Below, piece by piece: positions 26,106 through 33,465 of a DNA stretch of 64,000 bases; position 1 is the stretch's first letter, and every line of letters starts with the position of its first letter. The stretch spans positions 2,790,001-2,854,000 of the forward strand of contig NZ_CP024047.1 of the NCBI RefSeq assembly GCF_003430825.1. Reading direction: 5' to 3'. The position numbers and the translations under genes are program-made. This stretch comes from Natrarchaeobaculum sulfurireducens. GTDB lineage: Archaea; Halobacteriota; Halobacteria; Halobacteriales; Natrialbaceae. The notes below the pieces were generated by a model. It was given only the letters and a program-made list of their open reading frames with translations. It did no database searches and was not told the origin of the DNA.

Positions 26106-27275
26106 ATGGTGGTAGAACTCTTTCCGATGCAGACCGGCGAGGCGTTGTTGTTCGTCGGTGCCCTCGTCCTCGTAGTGGTCATCGCCGCGTTACTGAGCGC
26201 GATCGAAATCGTCGACGCGTACGAGAAACGTGCGCTGACGGTCTTCGGTGAGTACCGAAAGCTGCTCGAGCCGGGGATCAACTTCGTCCCCCCGTTCGTC
26301 TCGAACACCTATCGGTTCGACATGCGAACACAGACGTTAGACGTCCCCCGGCAGGAAGCGATCACGCGCGACAACTCGCCCGTGACCGCCGACGCCGTCG
26401 TCTACATCAAAGTGATGGACGCGAAGAAGGCGTTCCTCGAGGTCGACGACTACAAGAAGGCCGTCTCGAACCTCGCTCAGACGACGCTGCGTGCCGTTCT
26501 GGGTGACATGGAACTGGACGATACGCTCAACAAACGCCAGGAGATCAACGCCAAGATCCGTCAGGAACTCGACGAGCCCACCGACGAGTGGGGGATTCGA
26601 GTCGAGAGCGTCGAGGTCCGTGAGGTCAACCCCTCGAAAGACGTCCAGCGCGCGATGGAACAGCAGACCTCCGCCGAGCGGAAACGCCGTGCCATGATTC
26701 TCGAGGCACAGGGTGAACGCCGCAGTGCCGTCGAGAAGGCAGAAGGTGACAAACAGAGTGAGATCATCCGCGCACAGGGTGAAAAGCAGAGTCAGATCCT
26801 CGAAGCACAGGGTGACTCGATCTCGACGGTCCTCCGTGCCCGATCGGCCGAATCGATGGGCGAACGCGCGGTGATCGACAAGGGAATGGATGCGCTGACC
26901 GAGATCGGCCAGAGCGAGTCGACGACGTTCGTCCTCCCGCAGGAACTCACCTCGATGGTGGGTCGCTACGGCAAGCATCTCTCGGGTAGCGACGTCAGCG
27001 AGGACCAAGACCAGCTCGAGAGCCTCGAGTTCGACGACGAAACCCGCGAGCTGATCGGTTTAGACGACATCGCCGAGATCATCGGCGAGATCGACCAGGA
27101 AGCCGAGATGGACGTCGAAGCGATGGAAGAAGAGGCCCAGCGGATCAAAGAGGGCGAAGATCCGGCGAAGATCTCGGACCCGGACGAAGTCATCGAAGAG
27201 ATGGACCAGGAGTTCCAGCAGACTGACGGCGGCGTCGAGGAGACGGTAGGCGACGAGCCGACGACGAACAACTAA
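26106..27275 (+). CDS. Stomatin/prohibitin-like SPFH domain protein
   Basis: This 389-residue protein has one N-terminal membrane helix (about 12-34) and an SPFH domain (about 35-210; YEKRALTVFGEYRKLLEPGI, L-D-V-P-R-Q-E, VREVNPSKDVQRAM). A long heptad-rich coiled coil follows (about 180-250, with repeated A-Q-G-E-x-x-S). The C-terminal 100 residues are unusually acidic. SPFH proteins form ring-like membrane scaffolds and partner with NfeD, which directly precedes this gene. A short T-rich TATA candidate at about 26072-26080 suggests it also has its own promoter. Confidence 0.9.
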   Translation: MVVELFPMQTGEALLFVGALVLVVVIAALLSAIEIVDAYEKRALTVFGEYRKLLEPGINFVPPFVSNTYRFDMRTQTLDVPRQEAITRDNSPVTADAVVYIKVMDAKKAFLEVDDYKKAVSNLAQTTLRAVLGDMELDDTLNKRQEINAKIRQELDEPTDEWGIRVESVEVREVNPSKDVQRAMEQQTSAERKRRAMILEAQGERRSAVEKAEGDKQSEIIRAQGEKQSQILEAQGDSISTVLRARSAESMGERAVIDKGMDALTEIGQSESTTFVLPQELTSMVGRYGKHLSGSDVSEDQDQLESLEFDDETRELIGLDDIAEIIGEIDQEAEMDVEAMEEEAQRIKEGEDPAKISDPDEVIEEMDQEFQQTDGGVEETVGDEPTTNN

Positions 27276-27404
27276 GCCGTCGAGTCAGCGACGACCATCG
27301 ACTCGAGTTGCGCTCTTTCTTCCCATCTTGACCCTCAGGATTCGCAGAACGAAGCGGAGCGAAACCGGTTTTAGGGCTCGCCGCTTTACGGATCGTAGAC
27401 AGCA

Positions 27405-28022
27405 ATGACAGCTCCCGATGGGGTCGACGACAACAAACGAGCGACGTTGCGCCGATTCGCCGCCCTGGGTGGCGCGACCTCGCTCGCCGGTCTTGCCGGC
27501 CCCGCGTCGGCTGACACGGGTGAAAGCGACGCACGCGATGCGATCGCCGGCTACCTTTCGACGACTCCCGGAGCACACTTCTCGAAGATCCGTGACGACC
27601 TCCAGCTTGGAACCGGCGAGACCCAACACCACCTGGGTCGTCTAGAGGAAGTCGATGCGATCGAACGCTACCGCGACGGCGACTACAAGCGGTTCGTGCT
27701 CGCGAATCGGTTCGACGCGTTCGAGAAACAGGCACTCGGCTACCTCCGACGCGATACGCCACGCGGCATGCTGATCGAACTCCTCTCGAGCCCGGAGGCC
27801 AGCGGGGGTGACCTCGCGAGCGCGCTCGAGGTCTCGGCACCGACCGTCAGCAAGTACGCTGGCGAACTCGAGGAGGCCGGCTTACTCTCCCGCGAAGACG
27901 GCTATGCGGTCGAACGGCCCGAAACCGTGCTGTTACTCGTGGTTAGATACGCAGACTCCTTCGACGACCGGGCACTGGCTTTCGCGACGAACGCCGACGG
28001 ACTGGTCGAATACCACGGCTAA
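27405..28022 (+). CDS. Tandem winged-helix regulator with Tat-like N-terminus
   Basis: This 205-residue protein has two winged-helix units, at about 42-95 (ISKIRDDLQLGTGETQHHL-like, H-L-G-R-L-E-E) and 105-170 (G-D-L-A-S-A-L-E-V-S-A-P-T-V-S-K). The N-terminus, ATLRRFAALGGATSLAGLAG followed by P-A-S-A-D, looks like a twin-arginine signal with a possible A-S-A cleavage site, odd for a DNA-binding fold. It might be an uncleaved membrane anchor or a chance hydrophobic helix. It lies 129 bases after the SPFH gene on the same strand. Function is unknown. Confidence 0.72.
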   Translation: MTAPDGVDDNKRATLRRFAALGGATSLAGLAGPASADTGESDARDAIAGYLSTTPGAHFSKIRDDLQLGTGETQHHLGRLEEVDAIERYRDGDYKRFVLANRFDAFEKQALGYLRRDTPRGMLIELLSSPEASGGDLASALEVSAPTVSKYAGELEEAGLLSREDGYAVERPETVLLLVVRYADSFDDRALAFATNADGLVEYHG

Positions 28023-28146
28023 CGATCGCTTTCTCGCCGGAACGATCGGACCCGAATACTGCTAGTCGATGATTACTGTGAGCCGTCGCTCGACTCCGTC
28101 GGTAGCTAGCACCGGCGGGCGCGGGCGACATCGGCACTAGTCGGGA

Positions 28147-28227
28147 CGTACAACGCTATCGAAGGGACCGGAACGTACGATGCTACTGAGTAGATCGAAC
28201 CGTGCGACGCTACCGAACGGGGCGGTG
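28147..28227. repeat. Three imperfect 27-base tandem repeats
   Basis: Units start at 28147, 28174 and 28201, exactly 27 bases apart. Their first 17 bases share the consensus CGTRCRAYGCTAYYGAR, while the last ten vary. They fill the gap between two convergent genes. Function is not known; they could bind a protein or be part of the two genes' 3' ends. Confidence 0.65.
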
Positions 28228-28235
28228 TGAACTGC

Positions 28236-28886
28236 TTATTCCAAGACGCACTCGAGGTCCCACAGCGAGTCGAGTTCGTACGTCGGCTCGGGGACCGCAC
28301 AGTCACGGTTGTGCGGGCGACGGACGAACGCGGTCTCGAGGCCGGCCGCACGGCCGGCGACGACGTCTTTCGGCGAGTCACCGACGTAGAGCCCGCCGTC
28401 GGCGTCGAGGGCGTCGAGCGTCCGCTCGAGGTAGTACGGGTCGGGTTTTCGCCGTCGGTAGCCCTCGAACGTCGGGTCGCGACCCCGGACAGCATCGAAG
28501 TCGAAGCCGTAGTAGTCGGCGACGAAGGCAGCGGTGGCGTGGCGATTGTTGCTCACGAGGGCAGTCGTAGTCCGCTCGGCGAGGTCGTCGATCACGTCGC
28601 TGTCCTCGTATCGACCACGTTCGCCCGAGCGAATCCGGTCGTGGGTTCCCGCCGAGGCGTGTCGTTCCTTGGCCGCCCAGAACGTCGCGGGGTCCACCCC
28701 GAGTTCCGCACAGCGGTCGGCGACGGCCTCGAGGTCGCTGCTCCCGAGGTCGCTCCGCTGTGCCCGCGAGGGCTCGACGCCGAGTTCCGCGAGCGCTGCG
28801 TCGGTGGCGTCCGCGTACACCTGCGGATCGGTACGCCGCCCCTCGAGGATGACGCCGTCCATGTCGAACAGTATCGGTGACTGCAC
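28236..28886 (-). CDS. HAD family phosphatase
   Basis: This 216-residue enzyme is a haloacid dehalogenase-type phosphatase. Motif I is FDMDGVILEG right at the N-terminus, motif II is V-S-N-N (serine in place of the common threonine or serine position), motif III lysine is in R-K-P-D-P-Y, and motif IV is Y-V-G-D-S-P-K-D. The start is taken as GTG (complement 28884-28886), which gives VQSPILFDMDGV; using the internal ATG would remove part of the first beta strand. Substrate is not predictable. The gene is convergent with the winged-helix gene. Confidence 0.85.
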   Translation of the reverse strand: MQSPILFDMDGVILEGRRTDPQVYADATDAALAELGVEPSRAQRSDLGSSDLEAVADRCAELGVDPATFWAAKERHASAGTHDRIRSGERGRYEDSDVIDDLAERTTTALVSNNRHATAAFVADYYGFDFDAVRGRDPTFEGYRRRKPDPYYLERTLDALDADGGLYVGDSPKDVVAGRAAGLETAFVRRPHNRDCAVPEPTYELDSLWDLECVLE

Positions 28887-28988
28887 GGCTGACGGATCTG
28901 ACGCGGTGAAACAAGTGCGTTCGGGATTACGGCCACTGTCGGTCGGCGTCGCTCGTGAATGGATCGATACAACGAACGGTAGAGGAAG

Positions 28989-29042
28989 GCGGCGATCTGG
29001 CCGGATCGACTGGAGGCGGAGATCAGGCCGGATCGGCTCGAG
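28989..29042. repeat. Two 27-base tandem repeats
   Basis: Bases 28989-29015 and 29016-29042 are adjacent 27-base copies matching at 23 positions; both contain GGCCGGATCG. They lie between the HAD gene's promoter side and the end of the small DNA-binding gene at 29056. Confidence 0.55.
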
Positions 29043-29055
29043 GGGGTCGGCGGGC

Positions 29056-29289
29056 CTAGACGACGACCTTCCAGGTCGTACTCGAGGAGTAGCCCCACTT
29101 TTCGATCTCGACGTCGTGGGCACTCTCCTGCAAGGCGGTGATGTTCGACCCGACCTCCTTGGCCGTCATCCCCAGTTCCTGGCCGATGAGCCGGGATTTG
29201 AAGTACGTCTTCGTTCCGGCGTTCTCCTTTAAGTACTGGAGAATCTTCCGCTGTTTGGTCGTGAGGTCGGGGGCCATTGCAGTGCTCAT
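29056..29289 (-). CDS. Small winged-helix protein, conserved in haloarchaea (DUF7123-like)
   Basis: This 77-residue protein contains TTKQRKILQYLKENAGTKTY, then SRLIGQELGMTAKEVGSNI, a compact winged-helix DNA-binding pattern, and ends in W-G-Y-S-S-S-T-T-W-K-V. Sequence of this kind is strongly conserved among haloarchaea, which suggests an important but unassigned regulatory role. The ATG (complement 29287-29289) starts M-S-T-A-M. Upstream extension to 29367 would add unrelated sequence. Two direct repeats upstream (29324 and 29404) may be regulatory. Confidence 0.8.
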   Translation of the reverse strand: MSTAMAPDLTTKQRKILQYLKENAGTKTYFKSRLIGQELGMTAKEVGSNITALQESAHDVEIEKWGYSSSTTWKVVV

Positions 29290-29323
29290 ATTCGGTGGAA
29301 CGACGGGAACGCTCTTAGGGGGT

Positions 29324-29420
29324 TTGGTACGGCAGGTTAACGGGCCGCAGTCTTGCGATTTCCCCATTCAGTAATGAGCAAGTAACCGGTGGGAAAGGGT
29401 TCGTTGGTACGACCGGTTAA
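29324..29420 (-). promoter_or_regulatory. Direct repeats and palindrome upstream of the small winged-helix gene
   Basis: TTGGTACGGCAGGTTAA (29324-29340) and TTGGTACGACCGGTTAA (29404-29420) match at 15 of 17 positions and are 80 bases apart. A perfect palindrome ACGGTGACCGT follows at 29431-29441. Read on the minus strand, the nearer repeat lies 35-51 bases before the ATG, where an activator or TATA/BRE element would be. Confidence 0.45.
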
Positions 29421-29507
29421 TTCATTCCAAACGGTGACCGTCACTTATTCATGACTGTTTTTCGCCGCCGATCCGAACGGTCCACATTGGCGACCTATCA
29501 GCAAGGG

Positions 29508-30023
29508 TCAGTCGTAGTAAGGAACCTGAAACGGGCCGAACGCACACGCGACCGCCTGTGACAATGCACTCGTTCTGTCGGTCAGTCCATCTGTGAGGAC
29601 ACCTGCGGCACCCTCGGTCTTGGCGACACCGCTCGTTCCGAGGAGGTCGTCCATCACTGGCCCGAGTTCCTCGCCTGCATCGAGCCGGCTCGCGACGCGG
29701 TCGGGTAATCGTATCGACGGGCCACTCCCCCGCTCGAGCCGTCGACCGTCGGTGACCGCTGCCCACATAACGAGCGAAAGGCCCGGTACACCCTCGAGAT
29801 CGGCGACGCCTCCCTCGAGGCCGATACCGTAGTTTGCATCGGTCGCCTCGAGCGCCCGGTGGGAACGGGTTTCGGCTCCCCTGACGGTCTCGGGGATCGA
29901 CCAGGGCTGTTCGGGGACGCCGGAGTCGACCGCGACGGCGACTACCGATGGCTCGTATCGAGAAAGTGTTCGCTCGACCGCCTCGACTTTGACCGGGTTC
30001 GTACTCCCGACCGCGACGTGCAT
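29508..30023 (-). CDS. DUF84 family NTPase (inosine/xanthosine triphosphatase, YjjX-like)
   Basis: This 171-residue enzyme belongs to the DUF84/YjjX family that hydrolyses non-canonical nucleotides such as ITP and XTP. Typical segments are VAVGSTNPVKVEAVERTL at the N-terminus, E-T-V-R-G-A-E-T-R, and YGIGLEGGVADLEG in the middle. Length is standard. The start (complement 30021-30023) begins MHVAVGSTNP, matching family starts. It is divergent from tfb with a 219-base shared upstream region. Confidence 0.88.
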   Translation of the reverse strand: MHVAVGSTNPVKVEAVERTLSRYEPSVVAVAVDSGVPEQPWSIPETVRGAETRSHRALEATDANYGIGLEGGVADLEGVPGLSLVMWAAVTDGRRLERGSGPSIRLPDRVASRLDAGEELGPVMDDLLGTSGVAKTEGAAGVLTDGLTDRTSALSQAVACAFGPFQVPYYD

Positions 30024-30156
30024 ACCGGCCGTTCGAGTCGACACCTTTTGATCGTCGCGTTTCTGGAGCGAGATACTCTTCTTCAATGTTCTGATTTTTC
30101 ATACCAGTTCCAACGAATTACCGGTTTAGGGGACCTATCCGATGCCGATTTCGGAA

Positions 30157-30200
30157 CCTTTAAATGTCGAGTGTCGGAACGGAGTAGGTAACGACTCCGT
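30157..30200 (+). promoter_or_regulatory. tfb promoter and leader hairpin
   Basis: CCTTTAAATG at 30157-30166 is a strong TATA box; the transcript should start near 30190, leaving a leader of about 50 bases before the ATG at 30243. ACGGAGT (30179-30185) and ACTCCGT (30194-30200) form a perfect 7-base inverted repeat over the expected start site, suitable for an operator or a 5' hairpin. Confidence 0.5.
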
Positions 30201-30242
30201 CCGGACTTTTCCAACCGCTGTCCGGGCAGTACTCGCCATCGC

Positions 30243-31220
30243 ATGACCAACGGATCACCGCACACGAGAGTACGGCGTAGCGAACACGAAACGACTGAAG
30301 AAACGACGAACGAACACAACGACCTGGCCTGCCCCGAGTGTACCGGCAACCTCGTCGTCGACGACGAGCACGGCGAGACGGTCTGTGAAGACTGTGGACT
30401 GGTCGTCGAAGAGGACTCCGTCGACCGTGGCCCCGAGTGGCGGGCGTTCGACGCTGCCGAGAAAAACGAGAAGTCCCGCGTCGGGGCTCCGACGACGAAC
30501 ACGATGCACGACAAAGGGCTCTCGACGAACATCGACTGGCGCAACAAAGACGCCTACGGTAACGCCCTGGGTTCGCGCCAGCGCGAGAAGATGCAGCGGC
30601 TTCGTAAGTGGAACGAGCGCTTCCGCACGCGTGACTCGAAAGAGCGCAACCTCAAGCAAGCGCTCGGTGAGATCGATCGGATGGCGAGCGCACTGGGCCT
30701 TCCAACGAACGTCCGCGAGACCGCAAGCGTTATTTACCGCCGCGCGCTCGACGAAGACCTCCTCCCCGGACGGTCGATCGAAGGTGTCTCGACTTCCTGT
30801 GTCTACGCCGCTGCTCGTCAGGCAGGCGTCCCCCGGAGTCTCGACGAGATCGCCGACGTCTCCCGCGTCGAGAAAAACGAGATCGCCCGCACTTACCGCT
30901 ACGTGGTTCGCGAACTCGGCCTCGAGGTCCAGCCGGCAGACCCCGAAAGCTACGTCCCCCGCTTTGCCTCGGGACTCGAGCTGTCGGACGAGGCAGAACA
31001 TCGCGCACGAAGCCTGCTCCAGAACGCCAAGGAGAAGGGCGTCCACTCGGGCAAATCGCCGGTCGGACTCGCGGCCGCCGCCGTCTACGCCGCCGCGCTC
31101 TTGACCAACGAGAAGACGACCCAGGCAGCCGTCAGCGACGTCGCGGACATCTCCGAAGTCACCATCCGCAACCGCTATCACGAACTCCTCGAGGCCGAGG
31201 AAACCCTCGGTCTGGCCTGA
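30243..31220 (+). CDS. tfb: Transcription initiation factor IIB (TFB)
   Basis: TFB bridges TBP-bound promoters and RNA polymerase. The 325 residues show the zinc ribbon (C30, C33, C48, C51), the B-reader/linker region (SRVGAPTTNTMHDKGLSTNI, about 79-97), and two cyclin folds (about 120-210 and 215-310) with the closing helix-turn-helix T-I-R-N-R-Y-H-E-L that contacts the BRE. Haloarchaea encode several TFBs, so this is one paralogue and its promoter specificity cannot be read from sequence. It has its own promoter and is followed by a T-tract. Confidence 0.96.
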   Translation: MTNGSPHTRVRRSEHETTEETTNEHNDLACPECTGNLVVDDEHGETVCEDCGLVVEEDSVDRGPEWRAFDAAEKNEKSRVGAPTTNTMHDKGLSTNIDWRNKDAYGNALGSRQREKMQRLRKWNERFRTRDSKERNLKQALGEIDRMASALGLPTNVRETASVIYRRALDEDLLPGRSIEGVSTSCVYAAARQAGVPRSLDEIADVSRVEKNEIARTYRYVVRELGLEVQPADPESYVPRFASGLELSDEAEHRARSLLQNAKEKGVHSGKSPVGLAAAAVYAAALLTNEKTTQAAVSDVADISEVTIRNRYHELLEAEETLGLA

Positions 31221-31248
31221 GCGTCGTTCGATTCCCGAAACGACACCG

Positions 31249-31253
31249 TTTTT
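31249..31253 (+). terminator. Oligo-T tract after tfb
   Basis: Five T residues lie 29 bases after the tfb stop in the 61-base gap before aroD. They also sit about 30 bases before the aroD ATG at 31282 and so could serve as that gene's TATA box. Confidence 0.35.
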
Positions 31254-31281
31254 CACCCGGTCACCGTCACTCCGAGTACCG

Positions 31282-31962
31282 ATGGGCATGGATTTCGACG
31301 CGTTTACGCTGCTGGCTTCGACCGCCGACCTCGCCGACGAACCCGCCGCCCGCGAGCACGCCGACGGCCTCGAGTTTCGGATGGATCTGGCCGACGAGCC
31401 CCTCGAGGCGCTCGCGGGCTACGACGGCGAGTTGCCGATTCTCGCGACGAACCGCCCCACCTGGGAAGGCGGCGAGTTCGAGGGCGACGACGCGAACCGA
31501 TTCGACGAGCTCGCTGCAGCGACCGAGGTCGAAGCCGTCCGTGCGATCGACGTCGAACTCGAGTCACTACGGGCCGGTGACGCCGACGTCGTTCTCGAGA
31601 CGGCACGCGATCACGATGTCGCCGTCGTCGCGTCGGCCCACGACTTCGAGGGCACGCCCGACGAGATCGAGATGCTCGAGACGCTGTCTGACGCCTGTTC
31701 GTACGCCGACGTCGGCAAACTCGCCGTCACGGCCCACTCGCGCGAGGAGACGCTGGGTCTACTCGCGGTCACACACCGATTGACTGCGGATGGAAAGACC
31801 GTCGCGACGATGGCGATGGGCGAGGCGGGTAGCCACACGCGCGCCGTTGCGCCCGTCTACGGCTCGAAGATCGGCTACGCGCCCGTCGATCCCGCCGACG
31901 CGACCGCTCCGGGGCAGTACGACCTCGAGACGCTTTCGCGGCTGGTAGCACAGCTCGAGTGA
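31282..31962 (+). CDS. aroD: 3-dehydroquinate dehydratase, type I
   Basis: This enzyme dehydrates 3-dehydroquinate to 3-dehydroshikimate through a Schiff base. The 226-residue barrel has the catalytic H120 in V-A-S-A-H-D-F and the Schiff-base K146 in D-V-G-K-L-A-V-T-A. The length is slightly short, as usual for archaeal type I enzymes. It is the step between aroB' at 33466 and aroE at 17148. An ATG two codons later (31288) is an equally good start. Confidence 0.93.
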   Translation: MGMDFDAFTLLASTADLADEPAAREHADGLEFRMDLADEPLEALAGYDGELPILATNRPTWEGGEFEGDDANRFDELAAATEVEAVRAIDVELESLRAGDADVVLETARDHDVAVVASAHDFEGTPDEIEMLETLSDACSYADVGKLAVTAHSREETLGLLAVTHRLTADGKTVATMAMGEAGSHTRAVAPVYGSKIGYAPVDPADATAPGQYDLETLSRLVAQLE

Positions 31963-32052
31963 GGGTCGACGATCGGAGCCGGTCGTCGATAGGATACATT
32001 TCCTGACCGTAACCGAACCATACCAATAGTTCACGGTCGCGTCGATCGGCAC

Positions 32053-32880
32053 ATGCTCGCCAGCGTGTCCGCCGCCTTCGAGTCGGTGCGTCGGCCCGAG
32101 TTTACGGGCAACAATCGGTGCGTACCTTGTACCGCTTTCCACGTCTCCCTCGCGGTCGCGCTGTCGATCCTGCTTGCGATCGTCACGACCCCGTTCGTCG
32201 CCACCGTCGCATTCGTCGGCTTTGTGACTGTGATCTACTTCCGAGGATACCTGTTTCCGGGGACACCGAGGCTGGCAAAGCGGCTCGTCCTCCGACGGCC
32301 GCGTCGGTCGTCCGGAGCGACCACCGACAACAGCGATGCCGTCACGGCCGTCGACGGCGACCGACTCGAGTCGCTCGTACGATCGCTCGACGTCGTCGAC
32401 GATCGAGGACCGGCCGGCTATCGACTCGAGCCCGAGTTCCGAGACGCCTGGCACGATCGGATCGATGAGATTCGGGCGGCAAACAGTCGGCTCGAGGTCC
32501 TTTCGACCCAGCTCGGGCTGGACCCCGACCGAGTGGTACTCGAGGTCACCTCGAGCGGGTTCGCGGCGAACTACGGCCGAAATCGAATCGGGTGCTGGCC
32601 GTCAGAGGCGGCGTTGCTCGCCGACCTGGCGGCGACACCGGAGCTAGAAGCACGGGCACCGCGCTGGCGGACGCTCGGGGCCGAAGAGCGCTCGGCCCTC
32701 CTCGCCGAACTCCGGGGGTTGCTCGAGCGCTGTCCCAACTGTAACGGCACGCTCGAGCGGGTTGGCCCAGCAGCCGACTCGTGTGGATCGACTGCGACTC
32801 GAGGTGCGAACGGGTGTCGAGTCTGTGGATCTCGACTCGTCGAGCGACACGAAGGGATTCGACGCGCCCCTCGCCCGTGA
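32053..32880 (+). CDS. Membrane protein with C-terminal zinc-ribbon-like cysteines, unknown function
   Basis: This 275-residue protein has two adjacent membrane helices (about 29-48 and 50-72), a soluble central region (about 95-210) that is charged and partly helical, and four cysteines near the C-terminus arranged as C-P-N-C and C-R-V-C-G about 40 residues apart, suggesting zinc binding. A further C-V-P-C pair sits before the first helix. I recognise no family. It lies 90 bases after aroD on the same strand. Confidence 0.62.
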   Translation: MLASVSAAFESVRRPEFTGNNRCVPCTAFHVSLAVALSILLAIVTTPFVATVAFVGFVTVIYFRGYLFPGTPRLAKRLVLRRPRRSSGATTDNSDAVTAVDGDRLESLVRSLDVVDDRGPAGYRLEPEFRDAWHDRIDEIRAANSRLEVLSTQLGLDPDRVVLEVTSSGFAANYGRNRIGCWPSEAALLADLAATPELEARAPRWRTLGAEERSALLAELRGLLERCPNCNGTLERVGPAADSCGSTATRGANGCRVCGSRLVERHEGIRRAPRP

Positions 32881-32956
32881 CCGTCGGCCGAGACGGGTCG
32901 GTGGATCGTCCATCCGAACCGGAATGTTAACCAGTCGCCTCGCCTAGGGTGGAAAT

Positions 32957-33394
32957 ATGAGCTGGCTTCGCGCGCTCGCTGCTGGCGGACTTTCGGTTCT
33001 CTTCCCTGGGGCAGGCCATGCGATTATCCGTGACTGGCTTCGTGCCCTGGTGTTCGCCGGGTTGTATCTCTCTGCAATCGTGCTCTTTCTCCCCTCGTTC
33101 GATCAACTCGCCGCCGCTGGGTCGATGGCCGAACGGGCCGAGTTACTCGGGACCGAGATCAATACGGTCGGGCAGTTCGCCCTCTCGTTCGTCGTCCTCT
33201 TTGCGGCGATCGACGCAACCTTCCGTGCGCTTGGCTTTCCACCCGGATCGAACGGCACGAGCGGTGCCGACGGACCGACGTGTCCTCAGTGCGGCAAGGA
33301 ACTCGACGAAGACCTGGCGTTCTGTCACTGGTGTACGACCCGGCTCGAGCCCCCTGAGGGGGATGACGTCGACGAAGAGCCGGCACACACCTGA
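32957..33394 (+). CDS. Small membrane protein with C-terminal zinc ribbon
   Basis: The 145-residue product has an N-terminal amphipathic part with L-F-P-G-A-G-H, two membrane helices (about 28-48 and 68-90), and a zinc ribbon at the end: C-P-Q-C-G-K and C-H-W-C. Such zinc-ribbon membrane proteins are widespread in haloarchaea without assigned role. It follows the previous zinc/membrane gene by 76 bases. Convergent with aroB'. Confidence 0.72.
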   Translation: MSWLRALAAGGLSVLFPGAGHAIIRDWLRALVFAGLYLSAIVLFLPSFDQLAAAGSMAERAELLGTEINTVGQFALSFVVLFAAIDATFRALGFPPGSNGTSGADGPTCPQCGKELDEDLAFCHWCTTRLEPPEGDDVDEEPAHT

Positions 33395-33465
33395 TCGGCG
33401 ACCGGCAGGCGGTAGACGCCGTTGGAAAACGACTGCGCCGAAAACAGCGACCCTACCCGCGACGA

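Noticed and set aside
28147-28227. 27-base repeats considered as a CRISPR array.
   Set aside because: The repeat units are adjacent with only ten variable bases, far too short for spacers, and no cas genes are present.
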